This document shows, in pieces, positions 22,612 through 34,887 of a stretch of DNA of 64,000 nt (positions are counted from its first letter, which is position 1; every line of letters begins with the position of its first letter). This stretch comes from Canna indica (Eukaryota > Streptophyta > Magnoliopsida > Zingiberales > Cannaceae). The stretch lies in NCBI GenBank assembly GCA_034359265.1, contig CP136892.1, positions 87,288,001 through 87,352,000 on the forward strand, given 5' to 3'. Under the pieces are notes generated by a model. The model saw only the letters and a program-made list of their open reading frames with translations. It was not told the origin of the DNA and did no database searches. The translations under genes and the position numbers were made by a program.

Positions 22612-23290
22612 TGTGGTGAAGACAGACCGCAGGTATCAATTAAGCACACTTCAATTAATTCTTTCAATTTCACTTACAACATTCTATATGTATTCCTTGA
22701 TTTAATTGTTTTTTAATAGAGTACATGAGAACCTTTAAATATATTTTGTCTTTAAGTAAGAAGATGTGCGGTAGATTATATTCTCATTTGGTACAAGAAT
22801 GGGAAATAGTGAAATATGTCATATATTGTTACTTGACTGTTCATTATCACCACAAATGTATGTGTTAGAATCAGATTATTTTTTTTTTTCAATTTGAAAA
22901 TGATTATCTTGTTCACCTTTTAATGAACACAACAAATATAACTAAGTTTTCATCTTCATAATCAATTAATATATGATATGTAAGCAATAAGGATGATATT
23001 CGAGTGCATATAATGATTTCTTGTAGCCATCAGCTATTGACTATTGACTATTGACTATATATAGTGTTGCATGCAGTTGTAGAATTGTTTAAATACTATG
23101 AACTAATACTTAGTACTCGGCATTTTACACTATCTTGCAGATGGGAAGAAGAGGTTGATCGACCTGGAAATTAACATGTTGAAGATGGATTTGAATAAGA
23201 TCACAATTACACTTGCTTAAAAGTTTACATTAGCAATATATAGTTTTATAATATTTCCTTGCTTTATGTACTGCTTGGTTAATATTTCCT
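22612..23290 (+). other. 3' flank of the lost RLP
   Basis: Resembles the flank of psiRLP1 (6890-7800). An acceptor-like site CTTGCAG|ATGGGAAGA lies at 23142, so this region also carried the 3'-UTR intron. The 14-mer AATATTTCCTTGCT occurs at 23250-23263 and again at 23281-23294 where retroelement sequence begins. No gene seen. Confidence 0.5.
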
Positions 23291-23294
23291 TGCT

Positions 23295-25040
23295 CAGAAG
23301 GAGTTGAACATGAGGCAGCGCAGATGGATGGATTTCCTGAAGGATTATGATTGCTCCATTAACTATCATCCTGGTAAGGCTAATGTTGTTGCAGATGCCT
23401 TAAGCAGAAAATCAGTTGGGATGTTGGCTTACCTCAGAGTTGCAGCGTCTGAACTAATTCGGTAGTTTTCAGAGCTGAGTTTGGATGTGCTTCGTCCTAC
23501 TGAGAAAGGAGTGCTAGCTCAGCTCATTGCTCATTCGCTGATTGTTCAGCGGATTCAGGAGAGTCAGATCAAGGATCGTCACCTTCAGGCTATGATTGAG
23601 GAGTTAGAGCAAGGGCGAAAGCCCGACTTCTCCAGAGATTCAGATGGTACCATCAGATTTAGAGGCAGGTTATGTGTGCCTGAGGAGCATCCGGTAAAGG
23701 AAGAATTGTTGGCTGAAGCTCATAGATCCCGATTTGCAGTGCATCCGGGGAGTTCTTGGATGTATCAGGACCTCAAACGGTCATATTGGTGGCGAGGGAT
23801 GAAAAAGGATGTTGCAGAGTTTGTGGCTAAGTGCTTGATTTGTCAGCAGATCATGATAGAGCATCAGCGACCTGCAGGGAAGCTTCAGAACATTCCTATT
23901 CCGGAGTGGAAATGGGAGCATATCACGATGGATTTTGTTACTGGACTTCCGAGATCTCAGAGAGGGCATGACTCGATTTGGGTGATTGTTGATCGACTTA
24001 CCAAGTCTGCCCACTTTTTGCCGATGAAGAAGACTTTTTCTCTTAGTCGATTGGCAGCCTTATATTGCAGAGAGATTGTTCGGCTTCATGGTGTGCCAGC
24101 CAGCATCATCTCGGATAGAGATCAGCGATTTACTTCGCATTTTTGGGAGAGTTTGCAGCAGGCTTTGGGTACGCAGCTCCGATTCAGTACTGCCTATCAT
24201 CCGCAGACTGATGGCCAGTCGGAGCGCATGATTCAGACTCTTGAGGATCTTTTGCGTGCTTGTGTGTTGGACTTCAGAGGTAGCTGGGAGGACCACCTTC
24301 ATCTGGTGGAGTTCTCATATAATAATAGCTACCACTCGGCTATTCAGATGGCACCATTTGAGGCTCTTTATGGCCGAAAATGCAGATCACCAGTGCATTG
24401 GGATGAGGCAGGTGAGTGTCGTCTTTTGGGACCAGAGATGGTTCAGCGGGACATAGAGCTGGTGCAGATGATCAGACAGAGATTACTGACCGCCCAGAGT
24501 CGTCAGAAGAGTTATGCTGATCGGCGTAGGAGAGACTTGGAGTTCTCAGTTGGGGATCATGTTTTCCTTAGAGTGTCTCCTACCAGAGGTGTTATGCGGT
24601 TTGGTAAGAAAGGAAAGCTCGCGTCGCGTTATATTGTCCCATTCGAGATTTTGGAGATAGTGGGTGCGGTAGCGTATCGTCTAGCCTTGCCTCCGTCTTT
24701 GGCTAATGTGCACGATGTCTTCCATGTTTCTATGTTGAGGAAGTATATGTCTGATCCTACTCACATCTTGGAGCAGCAGTCAGTTCAGCTTCAGCCTGAC
24801 TTTAGTTTCGAGGAGCAGCCTGTTCGGATTCTTGACAGGAAAGAGCATCAGCTTCGCAACAAGGTAATATCGCTCGTCAAGGTTGGGTGGCAGCATCATT
24901 CTGATTCAGAGGCCACTTGGGAGCGAGAGGAGGATATTCGAGTGCTCTACCCTCATCTCTTTGAGTCAGGTATTCAAATTTGGAGGACCAAATTTTTTTT
25001 AGGTGGGGAGGATGTTATACTTGAAATTTTTTGGACCTAG
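23295..25040 (+). pseudogene. Pol fragment: RNase H end, integrase, chromodomain
   Basis: The RNase H end ([17 protein letters not shown]) is followed in frame by a TAG at 23463-23465, where a Gln is usual before FSELSLDV. From 23481 the frame is open for about 519 codons. It contains the HHCC zinc-binding region (H-X-H ... CLICQQ), the integrase core with D (TMDFVTGLP), D (ISDRDQRF) and E (TDGQSERMIQTLEDLLR), the YHSAIQMAPFEALYGR block and the C-terminal chromodomain-like segment (LVKVGWQHHSDSEATWEREE) that marks chromoviruses. Integrase joins element DNA to the genome; the chromodomain targets chromatin (family knowledge). The frame ends inside the LTR at 25040. Confidence 0.9.
25001..25012 (+). 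promoter_or_regulatory. Polypurine tract
   Basis: AGGTGGGGAGGA directly abuts the TG that opens the 3' LTR; this is the plus-strand primer site of LTR elements. Confidence 0.85.
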
Positions 25041-27263
25041 TTGTAAAACTATTTCTTAGAGGGGCCTTTTTGCAAAAATGCTAATCCTATTTAATTAAGC
25101 CCTAAACCCTTTCTAATCTTTTTTTTCTCTCTCGATCCCTGTAGCGGCAGCAGATGGGGCGGTCGACGGAGGATTTTGAGGCGTCGGCGGCGAGAAGACT
25201 TCGGTGAATCGGAGTTCGGAGGAGATTTCCGGTAGGATTCCCCTCATACTTTTTTGTTTTGTTTCGTGTAGGGTAACTTCGATTATAGGATGAGAGATTT
25301 TTGCCGATGTATTCTGCCGGATTCTAGGTCTGCTTTTTATTGTGATTTTTCGAGATTATGGCGTTCGGTTGAATCTTGTCGTTCGTCGTCGTTTTTGGTA
25401 TCATCTTCTTCGTGCTTGACTCGCTGCTGTCGGCAACAGTGTCGATTGACACTGTTCTTGCTTTTGGATCGCTCTGGTCAGCGCGTTGTCGACGACAGCC
25501 GCGGCATCGCCAGGTGCGCAATGGTCACCAGGTGCCGTCGCCAAGCGTGCGAGGGTTGCCGCGCGTGACGTCGCCAGGCGCGACATCGCGAGTGGGGCTG
25601 ATCGCACGAGGGGAGCGATTGCCCGAGGTTAGGGTCGCCGCCCTGGTTCTTCGTCGTCGTCCATTCGTAGGGCGGTGGCAATGGCCGATGGGGGCGGCGA
25701 TCGGCGACCCATCACCATCTCGTCGCCCGGTTCCAGCGGCGACGACGGCGGTGGAATGAGGGGATGAGGGGATATATGTAGGAAACTTAGGTATAAGATG
25801 AGTTGAATATATCAGTGTTATATAAGTTGAGTTGTAGCAGTGTTATATTATATATGTCGGTGCTATATTTGTTGTATTAGTTGGGTATTATTTTAGGAAT
25901 ATAACACTGGTATATGAGGTGATATATGAGTTGTTGTAATGATGTGACTGTAGCAGTGACACGCGTGTTATAACACTATTACGCGAGTTAGTATCAGTGA
26001 TATATATATATTTAAGGCATTATTGTTATTAATTTAAATAATTATTTGGAGGCTTTATAGTTGGTTAAATAAGTCTTATTATTTATGAATTTAGACATTC
26101 TCAACGCCCTGAATCCATTGGTGGGGTCAGTTTTGTCATTTGGCTTTCGGACATTGAAATCAGTTTGTGTTATTGTCTCGTTTTGCCTCGTTTTGCGTGT
26201 CGGGCCGAAAAGTATTATTTTATCGGTTTTCATGGTTTCTACCCTAGTTATTCTTCTGTTGTAGTTGTTGTCAAGGTGAATCTCATCCTAGATCGGTTGT
26301 TACCCTATGTCGAAATATATCTTGTTGTTCTATTCCGTTGAAATTTGATATCTACTGCCGTTGGAGCTCTTTATGCATATTTTGTTGATACATGTTGCCA
26401 GCATGATATTTGATATGCATATTAGTTGAGGATGCTAGTATTGATGTTGCATGCTTTATGCTGTTGATTAAATATGTAATTCATACATGATGGCATGACT
26501 ACTAGCATTATATTAGTTGAGTTGTAGTAATGTAGTTGTTGACATGATACATAGTTGATCTACTTTTGGGCGATAGCCCTGGACAATGTTGATATATTGC
26601 CCAAGGTGTAGGGCAAGTGACACCGGTGATCACCTATTTATCACACGGGTTGTGTGTACGGCGTCGAGGTGTTAGACGTCGGCGGACTACCATTTTTGGA
26701 TAGTCGCATCTCTAGCTGGAGCGGGCTTGAGGTGCCACTCTCGGGGTGCGAGAGTGCGGGGGAAACCCAATGTCCACTACGCTCTTGATTGGGTTTATGA
26801 CCACATACTCATATAGATGATAGTTGACATAGTTGACATAGTTGATTGGTATACGTGCATCGAGTAGATGGTTGAATCATATCTTCCGTTGTACACATAG
26901 TATCATAGCATCTTGTTGAAATTCTACTCAGCTTTCTGCTGATGTCTGTTGTTTTTACCTCAGATCCTCAGGTATGACGGCTTTATCTCATGGGGTAGCT
27001 AGAGTTTTGGAGGAGGAGGAGACGTCTTCCGCACAGTATTTAGTTTCTAATTTATTAGTTGAACTATGCACTTTTAGCTAGACTCTAGAATTCATTGTTC
27101 ACTTATGGACTGTTGAACTTTTATTATTATCTGGTTGGACATTTGATTGGAATCTGGTTGTAAATTTAAATTCAGTCCATTTTGATGTTGTTGTTCTGTT
27201 GCTAGTTGCGCTTCTCCTAGGTAAAGTCCCTTATATAGGGATAAACCTAGGCGGGGCGTAACA
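25013..27263 (+). repeat. 3' LTR of the second Tekay-like element
   Basis: Starts TGTTATAC and ends GCGTAACA, 2,251 bp. A GC-rich part (25290-25760) yields Arg-rich open frames on both strands without domain character. The rest is AT-rich with a GC-rich segment at 26570-26780. No matching left LTR is present in the window. Confidence 0.88.
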
Positions 27264-27788
27264 ATGAGATTCAGCATGATGGACCCAACCCATTCGTATT
27301 ATATCTGCTATGAGAGCCCACAAGGACTTGGGATTTCTTCGAGAAATGGTAGTTTCTGCAGTTGGAGTACTGATTATGGAATCTACAACTCCAGCAAACA
27401 TACCATCTCCTCTCATTTCTGCTGTCCTGTTATCTTCTTGAGAAATTGGACTCCTAAAATCCCACATCTCATCCGATGGCCCTTTCATTCCAGACCTAGA
27501 TGAAGATCTCCTTGGAGTTTCTTGTGTATATTTGTCATCCTTCTCTCTTGTCATGACAACACGGGTACCTGACTGCATAGGCTTATCTTGATGGCCTCTA
27601 CTTTCTGTTTCTTCTGTTTGAGTTCCAGAAGATCTCTTAAAACTTGATGTCTCCTTTTTTAGCTTATCCACGGATTCACCAACATACATTGCAGAAGATC
27701 TCTCCAATCTACTAGCAGAGTCCAATACATCACCTTTGTCTACATACGTGTCATCTCTATGAGTCTGATTATCCAATTGTTTATCCAA
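27264..27788 (-). pseudogene. Host-gene exon fragment cut by the LTR
   Basis: On the minus strand a frame of about 175 codons is open up to the LTR boundary: a hydrophilic, Ser/Glu/Arg-rich region (SFKRSSGTQTEETESRG, RRSSSRSGMKGPSDEMWDF) then a more ordered end (NPKSLWALIADIIRMGW). Composition and codon pattern look like a real plant exon rather than a random frame. Upstream it is closed by TAA near 27792; a splice acceptor may lie near 27796-27835. The downstream continuation is removed by the LTR at 27263. Family not recognised. Confidence 0.5.
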
Positions 27789-28103
27789 AAATTACACTAG
27801 GGGAGATGAATGTCATCTGGACAAATAGAGAGAAGGTCGGTGTAATTTATCCTTTAAAAAATACATACAATTTACGATGTCTTGTTTTTGCCATTTTGTT
27901 TTGATAATAATTAATATTGATTCTTTTTTCTAAAGCATAACCCATAATATTACATGTAAAAAAAAAAACATTAGAGAAAACAATCTAAGGCAGAACTCCA
28001 TACTGCACATGCATGGCTTCCAACTTTATGAATTAAGAAAAAACACATTTCATCCGCAATAAATGTTCTATCTTATGTCTTTTTTAATTTGTCTTTAAGA
28101 TGC
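27789..28103. other. No feature recognised
   Basis: AT-rich DNA; possibly intron sequence of the broken host gene next to it. Nothing else seen. Confidence 0.4.
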
Positions 28104-28111
28104 ATGTTACA

Positions 28112-28688
28112 TGGGGTTTTTCACGGGTCGGGTCGGATTTGGAGGAAAAATCGGCTCGATCCAAATAAAAACAATCGGGTCGGGTCGGATTTGAAAGTAA
28201 AATTTTTTTGAACCCGACCCGCCCAAAATTGGATCGGATCGGATCGGGTAGTCGGGTTACCCGTTAAAAAAATAAAAAATATTTTTTTTTCAAAAAAATT
28301 TGACTTCACGTGCCAGACGCGCGTCTGGCGCGTGAAGCAGCGCGTCTTCCCAACGCGTGACACGAAGCAGCGTCCCGCGTAGGACGCTGCTTGTTGGGAA
28401 GACATGGCCGCATCTCGTTGGAAGACGCGGCCACATGGGCCGCAGCGCCTCGGGAAGACGTGGGCGGACGCAACCCGCGTCTTCCCAAACGTTTATATAT
28501 ATATATTAAATATAATTAATCGGATAATCGGGTCAGGTCTGGGGTAATCGGGTTCCGAATCTTAAAACTCGAGATCCGACCCGATTAGAATCGAGTTTGA
28601 AAAAATTGAACTCGGCCCAGCCCGATTGGTTCGGGTCAAGTCGATTTCTCGAGTTCATTGGGTCGAACCCGACCCATGAACAACCCTA
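28112..28688. mobile_element. hAT-like MITE with GC-rich core
   Basis: Ends TGGGGTTTTTCACGGGTCGGG and the inverse of TAGGGTTGTTCATGGGTCGGG form imperfect inverted repeats. The 8-bp flank ATGTTACA is exact on both sides (28104-28111, 28689-28696). The interior has repeated GGGTCGGGTCGGAT-like motifs and a GC-rich stretch (28305-28490). No transposase. A related element lies at 34888-35540. Confidence 0.88.
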
Positions 28689-28696
28689 ATGTTACA

Positions 28697-29558
28697 CATG
28701 CATTTGACATTAATATGAGCTTATGAATAAATAATTCTATATTCTTTTATTTGACTCCTAAAAATTGTGCATGATATCCCTCATCTTCCACATTTTGAAA
28801 TTTTTACTAAAAAGATAAGCTAGAAAGTATTCTTCAACAAATATTGTCAAAATAGTCGTGAACAACTAATAAATTTTGAAGGTGTTTAATTCCTCACATA
28901 TGTAAATGATGCGAAAAATATTTGCATGTAAAAATAAATACCCGTACATAAGAGTTATAACATAAGATTTGATTGCTTACAAGTAGATTGCAACTTCTAT
29001 AATTTGTAGGGATTTGATTGATTGCAAATAATAAAAAGAGAGACGGTTGTGGACGAGAAAAATATTATTACAAGCTAGAGGTCAAAAGAGGTTTGCAAGT
29101 GAGATTGACACTTTCGGCAGTGAGAGAAAGAGAGATATTATCGCGAGAGAAATGAGTCTAAAGTCTCGTCATTTTGTGATGCAATTGCAATTAATCTATA
29201 AAAGTTTAATACCGTAAATATTTTAATTGTAACTAATTAAATAATTTAATTGATCAAATATTATAAATAAGTATGACTTTTTTTCTTTTGAATTTCTAGT
29301 CATTCATTCAACTTAAAAATGATAAGGGGTTAAAGAGTAATTTCGTGCTTCCATGTGACACCCTCAATTGTCATGGAATGTGAAATATATTTGCATCCAA
29401 GTAAAATCAAATAGAGAGAAAAATATCAAGAAGTAATATATATATATAATATTAGTTACGTGGCAGTTGTACAGTGCAAGATTAAGTGCTTTATTTAGAT
29501 ATGACACCCCTATTCGATTAATTGGTTATCACGGTTGACTGATTTTAATGGTCATCCC
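28697..29558. other. No gene seen
   Basis: AT-rich. The part near 28970-29040 (TTGCTTACAAGTAGATTGCAACTTC) is similar to 38780-38940, suggesting another old dispersed repeat. No coding sequence supported. Confidence 0.4.
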
Positions 29559-29561
29559 TAA

Positions 29562-30225
29562 GGGCCCGTTTGGTTTGCTAAAAAACGAAGGACTGGACTG
29601 GACATCCGCTCATGTCCCCTATTTGGTTTGCAAAAGAAGCTTCGGGACAAGGACTTCTTCTTGTTCGGGACAGGATTTCCACCCATTTTGGTGTACCGAA
29701 AAATTTCTCGATACACCGAAATTGGGCGGAGGACAAGAGCTGTAATTGTCAAAATTATCCATTCCTTTGATCGTAGAATCGTCGGATCGAGTCGAGGTGA
29801 ATACCAAAGTTGTAAATTTTCGCGTGCTGAACGCGATGGTGGTGTCAGATTTCAGATTGAAAATCGTTTGGTATGATTTTTATATTTTTCGGTATTATCC
29901 TATTGTTATACTTTTAGGTTAATTAAAAATTAGTTGAACACTTATTAGTTAAACTAAAACTTCTTATGGTATTAAAGTATTTGATACTATATATTAATAT
30001 TTTTTTACATATTAATTAATTTTAAGACTAATTTATAAGGGTATTTTAGTCATTTGTCATATATAATACTTTGTTATAGTGAAACAAATGCAGGACAGAA
30101 CGGAATATCGTGTCTTGTTCTTGATGAAACAAATACGGTATAGCTATTGTTCCAGGACATCTGATGTCCTGTCCTTGTCCCTGTCTGGTGTCCTGTGATG
30201 AGCAATTTGCGAACCAAACGGGCCC
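29562..30225. mobile_element. PIF/Harbinger (Tourist-like) MITE, 664 bp
   Basis: Inverted ends GGGCCCGTTTGGTTTGC / GCGAACCAAACGGGCCC, flanked by the 3-bp direct repeat TAA (29559-29561 and 30226-30228), the target preference of this superfamily. Subterminal GGACA/TGTCC motifs recur at both ends. The interior (about 29755-29900) matches the LTR of the left retrotransposon over roughly 130 bp in inverse orientation. No transposase. Confidence 0.85.
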
Positions 30226-30228
30226 TAA

Positions 30229-30869
30229 GATTGAATGGGAGAGTGAAGAGGGCCCACAATATATTCTCTCTCACGCGAGTCAAAGTCTTCCATTGCTGCG
30301 CCTGCGTATCCGAAAGCAAATGCTTTCGTTGCAGTGGGACCCCAACCCAAGGTGGAATACGTAGAATAGAAACAAAAGCCCCTAATTGATTAGTGACTTC
30401 GTTGACTCCATCGAACACGGATTCTTCTGAGGCTGCGGCTACAATTCTACAAAGCCAATCCTCAAGAAGTCACCTCGAAATTATCCAAGCATATATCAAG
30501 AGCTCCATCAAAGCCAAAATATGTTATCTCCGGTCTCTTTAAGGTAGATATGCACATAAGATGTTTGTGATATATATTGCCCATAATTACTCGCCCATCC
30601 TCGTCTTCATCACATACAGTACTTGTACGTACGTATATAGCAGACTTCGATGGAGAGGTAGTGGACGTCCCATCTCTCTACCTCAGCGGACGGATGCGAT
30701 GATGATGGCTTGTAATATATCAACAAAGCATCGATTCACGGAAGGCCATGGCCGACGGGAGAAATTAACGCACACTGCTTGCCACTGCACTCCATGCTCT
30801 CACGGAAGGCTCGTGCTCGCGGACCTCTTTTGCTTCACGACCGTAACAACGCCGACGACGGCGAAGGGG
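30229..30869. other. Upstream region of psiRLP4, no clear gene
   Basis: Moderate GC; short overlapping frames only. It probably includes the decayed 5' end of psiRLP4, since its N-cap coding sequence appears at 30870. Confidence 0.4.
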
Positions 30870-32650
30870 TGCGTGGATCGCCCTCCTCGCATTCAAAGCT
30901 GGCATCCTGCAGGGATTGTGGATTTCATGGCAAATTAAGTACCTTCAGGGATTGGGAATTTAACTACTCTAACTCAGCTTGATCTCAGTGGAAACTTGCT
31001 CACTGATCCTATATCTACTGAGATTTGGAATTTAACTAGTCTAGCATTTTTTTTTTTAAAAAAAAGGGAACCTTGTATTTATCAGGAGATTTGAGAAATA
31101 CAAGTATAAGAGACAAATACAGGAGAAAATTTAAAAGAAATATTGAACAGAGAATATTAGAGCATAATAGCGCAGTCCAGGGCGACCTCAGAAAGATGAT
31201 GTGAACGAGATTCAAAGCACCGCAGGTTACGCTCGGTCCACACCTTCCACCTCCAAATCATTAGCGCCTTGTACTTTAGCCGATTATCCCTGCGCGAATC
31301 TTGACTACGGCACTCCCAAGGCTGGAAGGAGAGGAAGAAGGGGTTCATCGAAGCGTAAGCCAACAACCTATCCCAACCATTCCTCGTGAATGAACAGTGA
31401 AAGAAGAGATGATCATGAGTCTCCACCTCACAGGAGCAAAGAGGACAATAAGGCTCCACCTGTAAGCCATGCCGCAATAATCTGTCCTTGGTGTGCAGTT
31501 TCTTCCTCAGAGCTAACAAGTTCAATATGGATATGTTCCTTGGGCATAATGATTGTGAACGATGCTGATGGATCCTCAATGCCTCGGAAATTTAGAATGC
31601 GATACTCTGAACTAGTAGAGAATATCTTAGAGGCCGACCATTTTCATAGTACTCTGTCCTCACCATAGCACCGGAGAACACTCTGGCCGACCAAAGTTCA
31701 AAAATTGAATGTTCCATCCATAAGGCTGCCCAGCCTCGTCAAGTACCTTAAGATCCTTGATAAAAGCGGAAGGATCAACTACTTGAGAGAATAGCTGCAG
31801 ATATTTCCTATTGAGCGACAAGGAGCCAGTCCAATGATCTAACCAAAAATGCACTTTAGATCCATCCCCAACTAAAAAGGAAGAAGCCATGCTGAAAAGA
31901 TCTCTATGAGCACATATACCCCATTGCTTGACCTTAGCTTTAATTTGCTTAGAGGCCCTATTAGAAGGTTCCATTTCTTCTTTGCCACCTAATCTACAGG
32001 CTCTGGATATATGGAACAATTCTTTATCAGGAACACTTTCAGCAACCTTGTCAACGAAGTTACTTTTCCTTTTTCTCTCACGTAATTTTTTTAGTGACAG
32101 CATTTCATTCTACATCTGCAATTTGAAGCGACTTGTTGCTCTTGATCTATCAAATAAACAATCAACTATCAGGAGAAATCCCTCAGTGTTATCAGCACGT
32201 AACAAAGTTTTATTTATTAATCTAGCAAACAACAATCTCCATGGAAATATTCCTAGTTCCATTGGAAACTTGGAAAGGTTTGAATTCTTGCACTTGAACA
32301 ACAACAGTCTCCATGGAGATATTCCATCATCATTGCAGAATTGCAGAAGGTTAGCTATAATAATTAATTATCGACATATTCCATCATCATAGATTAATTA
32401 TTATAAGCTTTGAGTTCATTGAACCACTTGAATCTTTCTTATAATAATTAATCTATCAGGAGTTATATATTCCAACGTGGAATCAACTTCGGACGCTCGA
32501 TGATTCCTCAGTTCCACCTACCAAGATCGAACTCCAATGATAAATACATTGCTTTTGCAGACGAAGATGCTACTGCTTCATATTGCAATTGCACTGGGAT
32601 TTTGGATTGGATATTTGTGGAGTGTTCTTACTATGTTGTAAAGATTTAGA
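30870..32650 (+). pseudogene. psiRLP4: decayed RLP of a different subgroup, split by a LINE
   Basis: Pieces in order: N-cap (GCGTGGATCG...CTCGCATTCAAAGCTGGC, i.e. ALLAFKAG); an LRR segment (TTLTQLDLSGNLLTDPI, 30950-31046); a LINE at 31048-31966; LRRs again from about 31970 (SISSLPPNLQALDIWNNSLSG, then NNNLHGNIPSSIGNLERF, LHGDIPSSLQNC); and, after a deletion, a C-cap/membrane remnant near 32410-32650 (LLLHIAIALGFWIGYLWSV). Frameshifts and stops are numerous. Spacing shows that most LRRs between the N-cap and 30950 and most of the C-terminal ectodomain are deleted. It is more diverged from the other copies than they are from one another. Confidence 0.85.
31048..31966 (-). mobile_element. 5'-truncated LINE inside psiRLP4
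   Basis: On the minus strand the C-terminal part of a LINE reverse transcriptase is visible (VGDGSKVHFWLDHW, then a zinc-binding zf-RVT-type domain with CPLC, HDHLFFHC and RNGW). It is broken by a frameshift between about 31580 and 31660. The 3' end is marked by a T-run on the plus strand at 31047-31057, i.e. a poly-A tail on the element strand. The 5' end stops where RLP sequence resumes near 31966. I could not identify a clear target duplication. Confidence 0.85.
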
Positions 32651-34879
32651 AACAAAATTTTTATTTTTGCAGTGGGATGAGGTTGGATTTTTTTAATTAA
32701 AAATTTTGCAACCTACACTTTAGGCGGCATAGCTTATATAGCTGGAAATTAACAATATAGAATTTTTCCTTAAAAATAATTAGATGATTAGTAATAAAAT
32801 AAAACATGCTTTTCAATCAAATGGTGGAAAGACTAATCATTCTGTCAGAAAACAGTATGAACAAAATGATAAATATATCCTCTGGCATTGATTCAAAGAA
32901 GACTTTGAATTATTGGACGAGGACCATGCACAGAATACTTTGAATGTTCAGTACAACTCAACTTTATTTTTCTCTTTTCTATATATTATATATACACTTT
33001 AATTGGAAAACTTGGAAAATAAATCGTGTGAACTTGTCATATTCACGGACTAGGTCAGATCCGATAATAGAGAACGATGGCCAACTCGTTGATTCATGCA
33101 TGGTTATGATCCGGTGACCATAAAAAAGAAAAAAAAAGAATATGGTGACCTGGTGGCCTTGTCATTATATAAACGCATGTTCTTGTGGCAGTGGCAATCA
33201 ATATTCGAAGGAATTTGAAACTGGAGATCTGTAAAATGCGAGAAGAACCTCATCTCAGAGAGGAATACAGGCATAATTATTATTATTTTTTGGCAAAAAA
33301 ACTTATTTTTTATCGAGAGGGCTGAGAAATACAAGTAGACGGGGAGAAAAAAAATTAAAAGAGTACTGTTGGTTGTTGATGCAAATTGGATCCAAATCGA
33401 ATCCAACAAATCTAATCGGACGAATTAATATGGTCTAAGTTATAGTTGAACAATCGTATCAAATTCTCACTCTGATTGAACCACGCTAAACCAAGCCTAA
33501 TTAAAATCAATTCTATTCATTTATGAATTCAGGCCTGTGGCCCAGCTTGTGTTCATGACCTGATGATAAGGCCTTGCAACCTAATAGGCCCATTCGAGCA
33601 TGATCTCTTGTATTAATTAAGTTTGTTTGGACTATCGTATGAATGGAGGAGCCTTTTCTCTTGAAGCTGCCGATTTTGGCAACATGACTGAAACCAATTT
33701 CTTGTGGGGCCCTTTCATCTTAGCCGAATCAAATGTCATCTCCTTCGGGAATCCTTCCCGAGTTCATCTGCACGCATCAAAGGAAAATTATAATAACAAG
33801 GGACATTGAGATCAAAATTTTGGGACCTCTGCACCTCTCCTCGGATCAGCTCATCCCTGCAGTATAATCTCCTCATCAAACAAAATGACAAAATTTTTGG
33901 GAGTCAATTTTAGCCAAATATCTCATCTCTATTAGTATTTTCATAGTGAAACGGTTGCCCTTTCACATGCAGACTACTTCTTCGACACAAATTTCATACT
34001 GATATCTCGGCAATCGCCTTACCAGTTACCACCTTCCTTGGCAAATCAAGTGCATGGAGATCGAGCTTTCTACTCCGCCATGCACCTTAGTCGAAATTTA
34101 CTTCCGCACCCGAAATCTTTGCTATGTTCATATCCTCTTACATCAAAGATTTCGAGATCAGAATGTCAATCGACCTCAGCACTTCACCTATAAATTGACA
34201 TTTTTTTTGTTTTGAAGATGAGACTTTGGGTACGATTAATACCGTGAGTGGGTGAACCATTGCCCATTGTTTGTTTGAGAAAGAGTACAGATTAGGGAAA
34301 ACACAATAGATTAGAGAGAGACATTAATCAGATGACGAAGCTCAAATCTCTGGGAGAAGCACCGTGAAGAGTTCAATCACATACAATAGCAAAGCTTGAA
34401 TACTACTAATTTTTTTAAATTTTTTTATTTGTTTGATAACTATTTCATAAATAATTTAAATTCGAATAATCGTAACTCGTAACATATATCAATATGGCCC
34501 CAATTAAGTACCTCACTTGAAAATGTCTAACTAGCTAATTGCTGATGAAATGAAGGCAAAACTTTGCTAAGTCTGGCATCCAAATATATATGAAATGGAG
34601 AATTACTTAGAACTAATTAAGGCACTATGCTGCCCACATGGTTACTTGCTCTTCTAAAATAATCTGATATACGGACAATATTAACTCCTCCTACTAAATT
34701 ATTAAAATAGTATAATGTGCATTCAAGTTCTTTATTTGAATTACATTGAAATATCATGGTTTCGCTGTGAAGTGGATTCAATGGATTTATTGGGCCTTAG
34801 ACCACTGACCACTAACGCAATGCAATATGTGAAAGGTCCAACCAACCGACCAACTATATATTTCATACGCGTTATGGTT
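32651..34879. other. Spacer; LINE 3'-end scrap at about 33290-33365
   Basis: No gene seen. The stretch ACTTATTTTTTATCGAGAGGGCTGAGAAATACAAGTA... at 33301-33365 resembles the 3' terminal bases of the LINE at 31060-31140 in the same orientation, so a very short LINE insertion is likely. The frame at 33627-33809 is short and uncharacteristic. Confidence 0.45.
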
Positions 34880-34887
34880 ACTTGCTC

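Larger units (their letters stand above)
23291..27263 (+). mobile_element. 5'-truncated Tekay/Del-like Ty3 retrotransposon with complete 3' LTR
   Basis: Retroelement sequence begins abruptly within the RNase H region ([19 protein letters not shown]) and proceeds through the integrase with a C-terminal chromodomain-like end, a polypurine tract and a full 3' LTR. The 5' LTR, gag, protease and RT are missing. The left junction has a 14-bp repeat (AATATTTCCTTGCT), suggesting loss by an end-joining event. The right LTR end adjoins a broken host exon. Its LTR differs from the left-hand element, so it belongs to a different subfamily. Confidence 0.9.

Noticed and set aside
25290..25759. Arg/Cys-rich frames on both strands
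   Set aside because: They lie in the GC-rich part of the second LTR; overlapping frames on both strands point to composition, not coding.
28121..28488. Minus-strand frames in the GC-rich MITE
   Set aside because: They lie wholly inside a MITE with inverted ends and an 8-bp target duplication; composition-driven.
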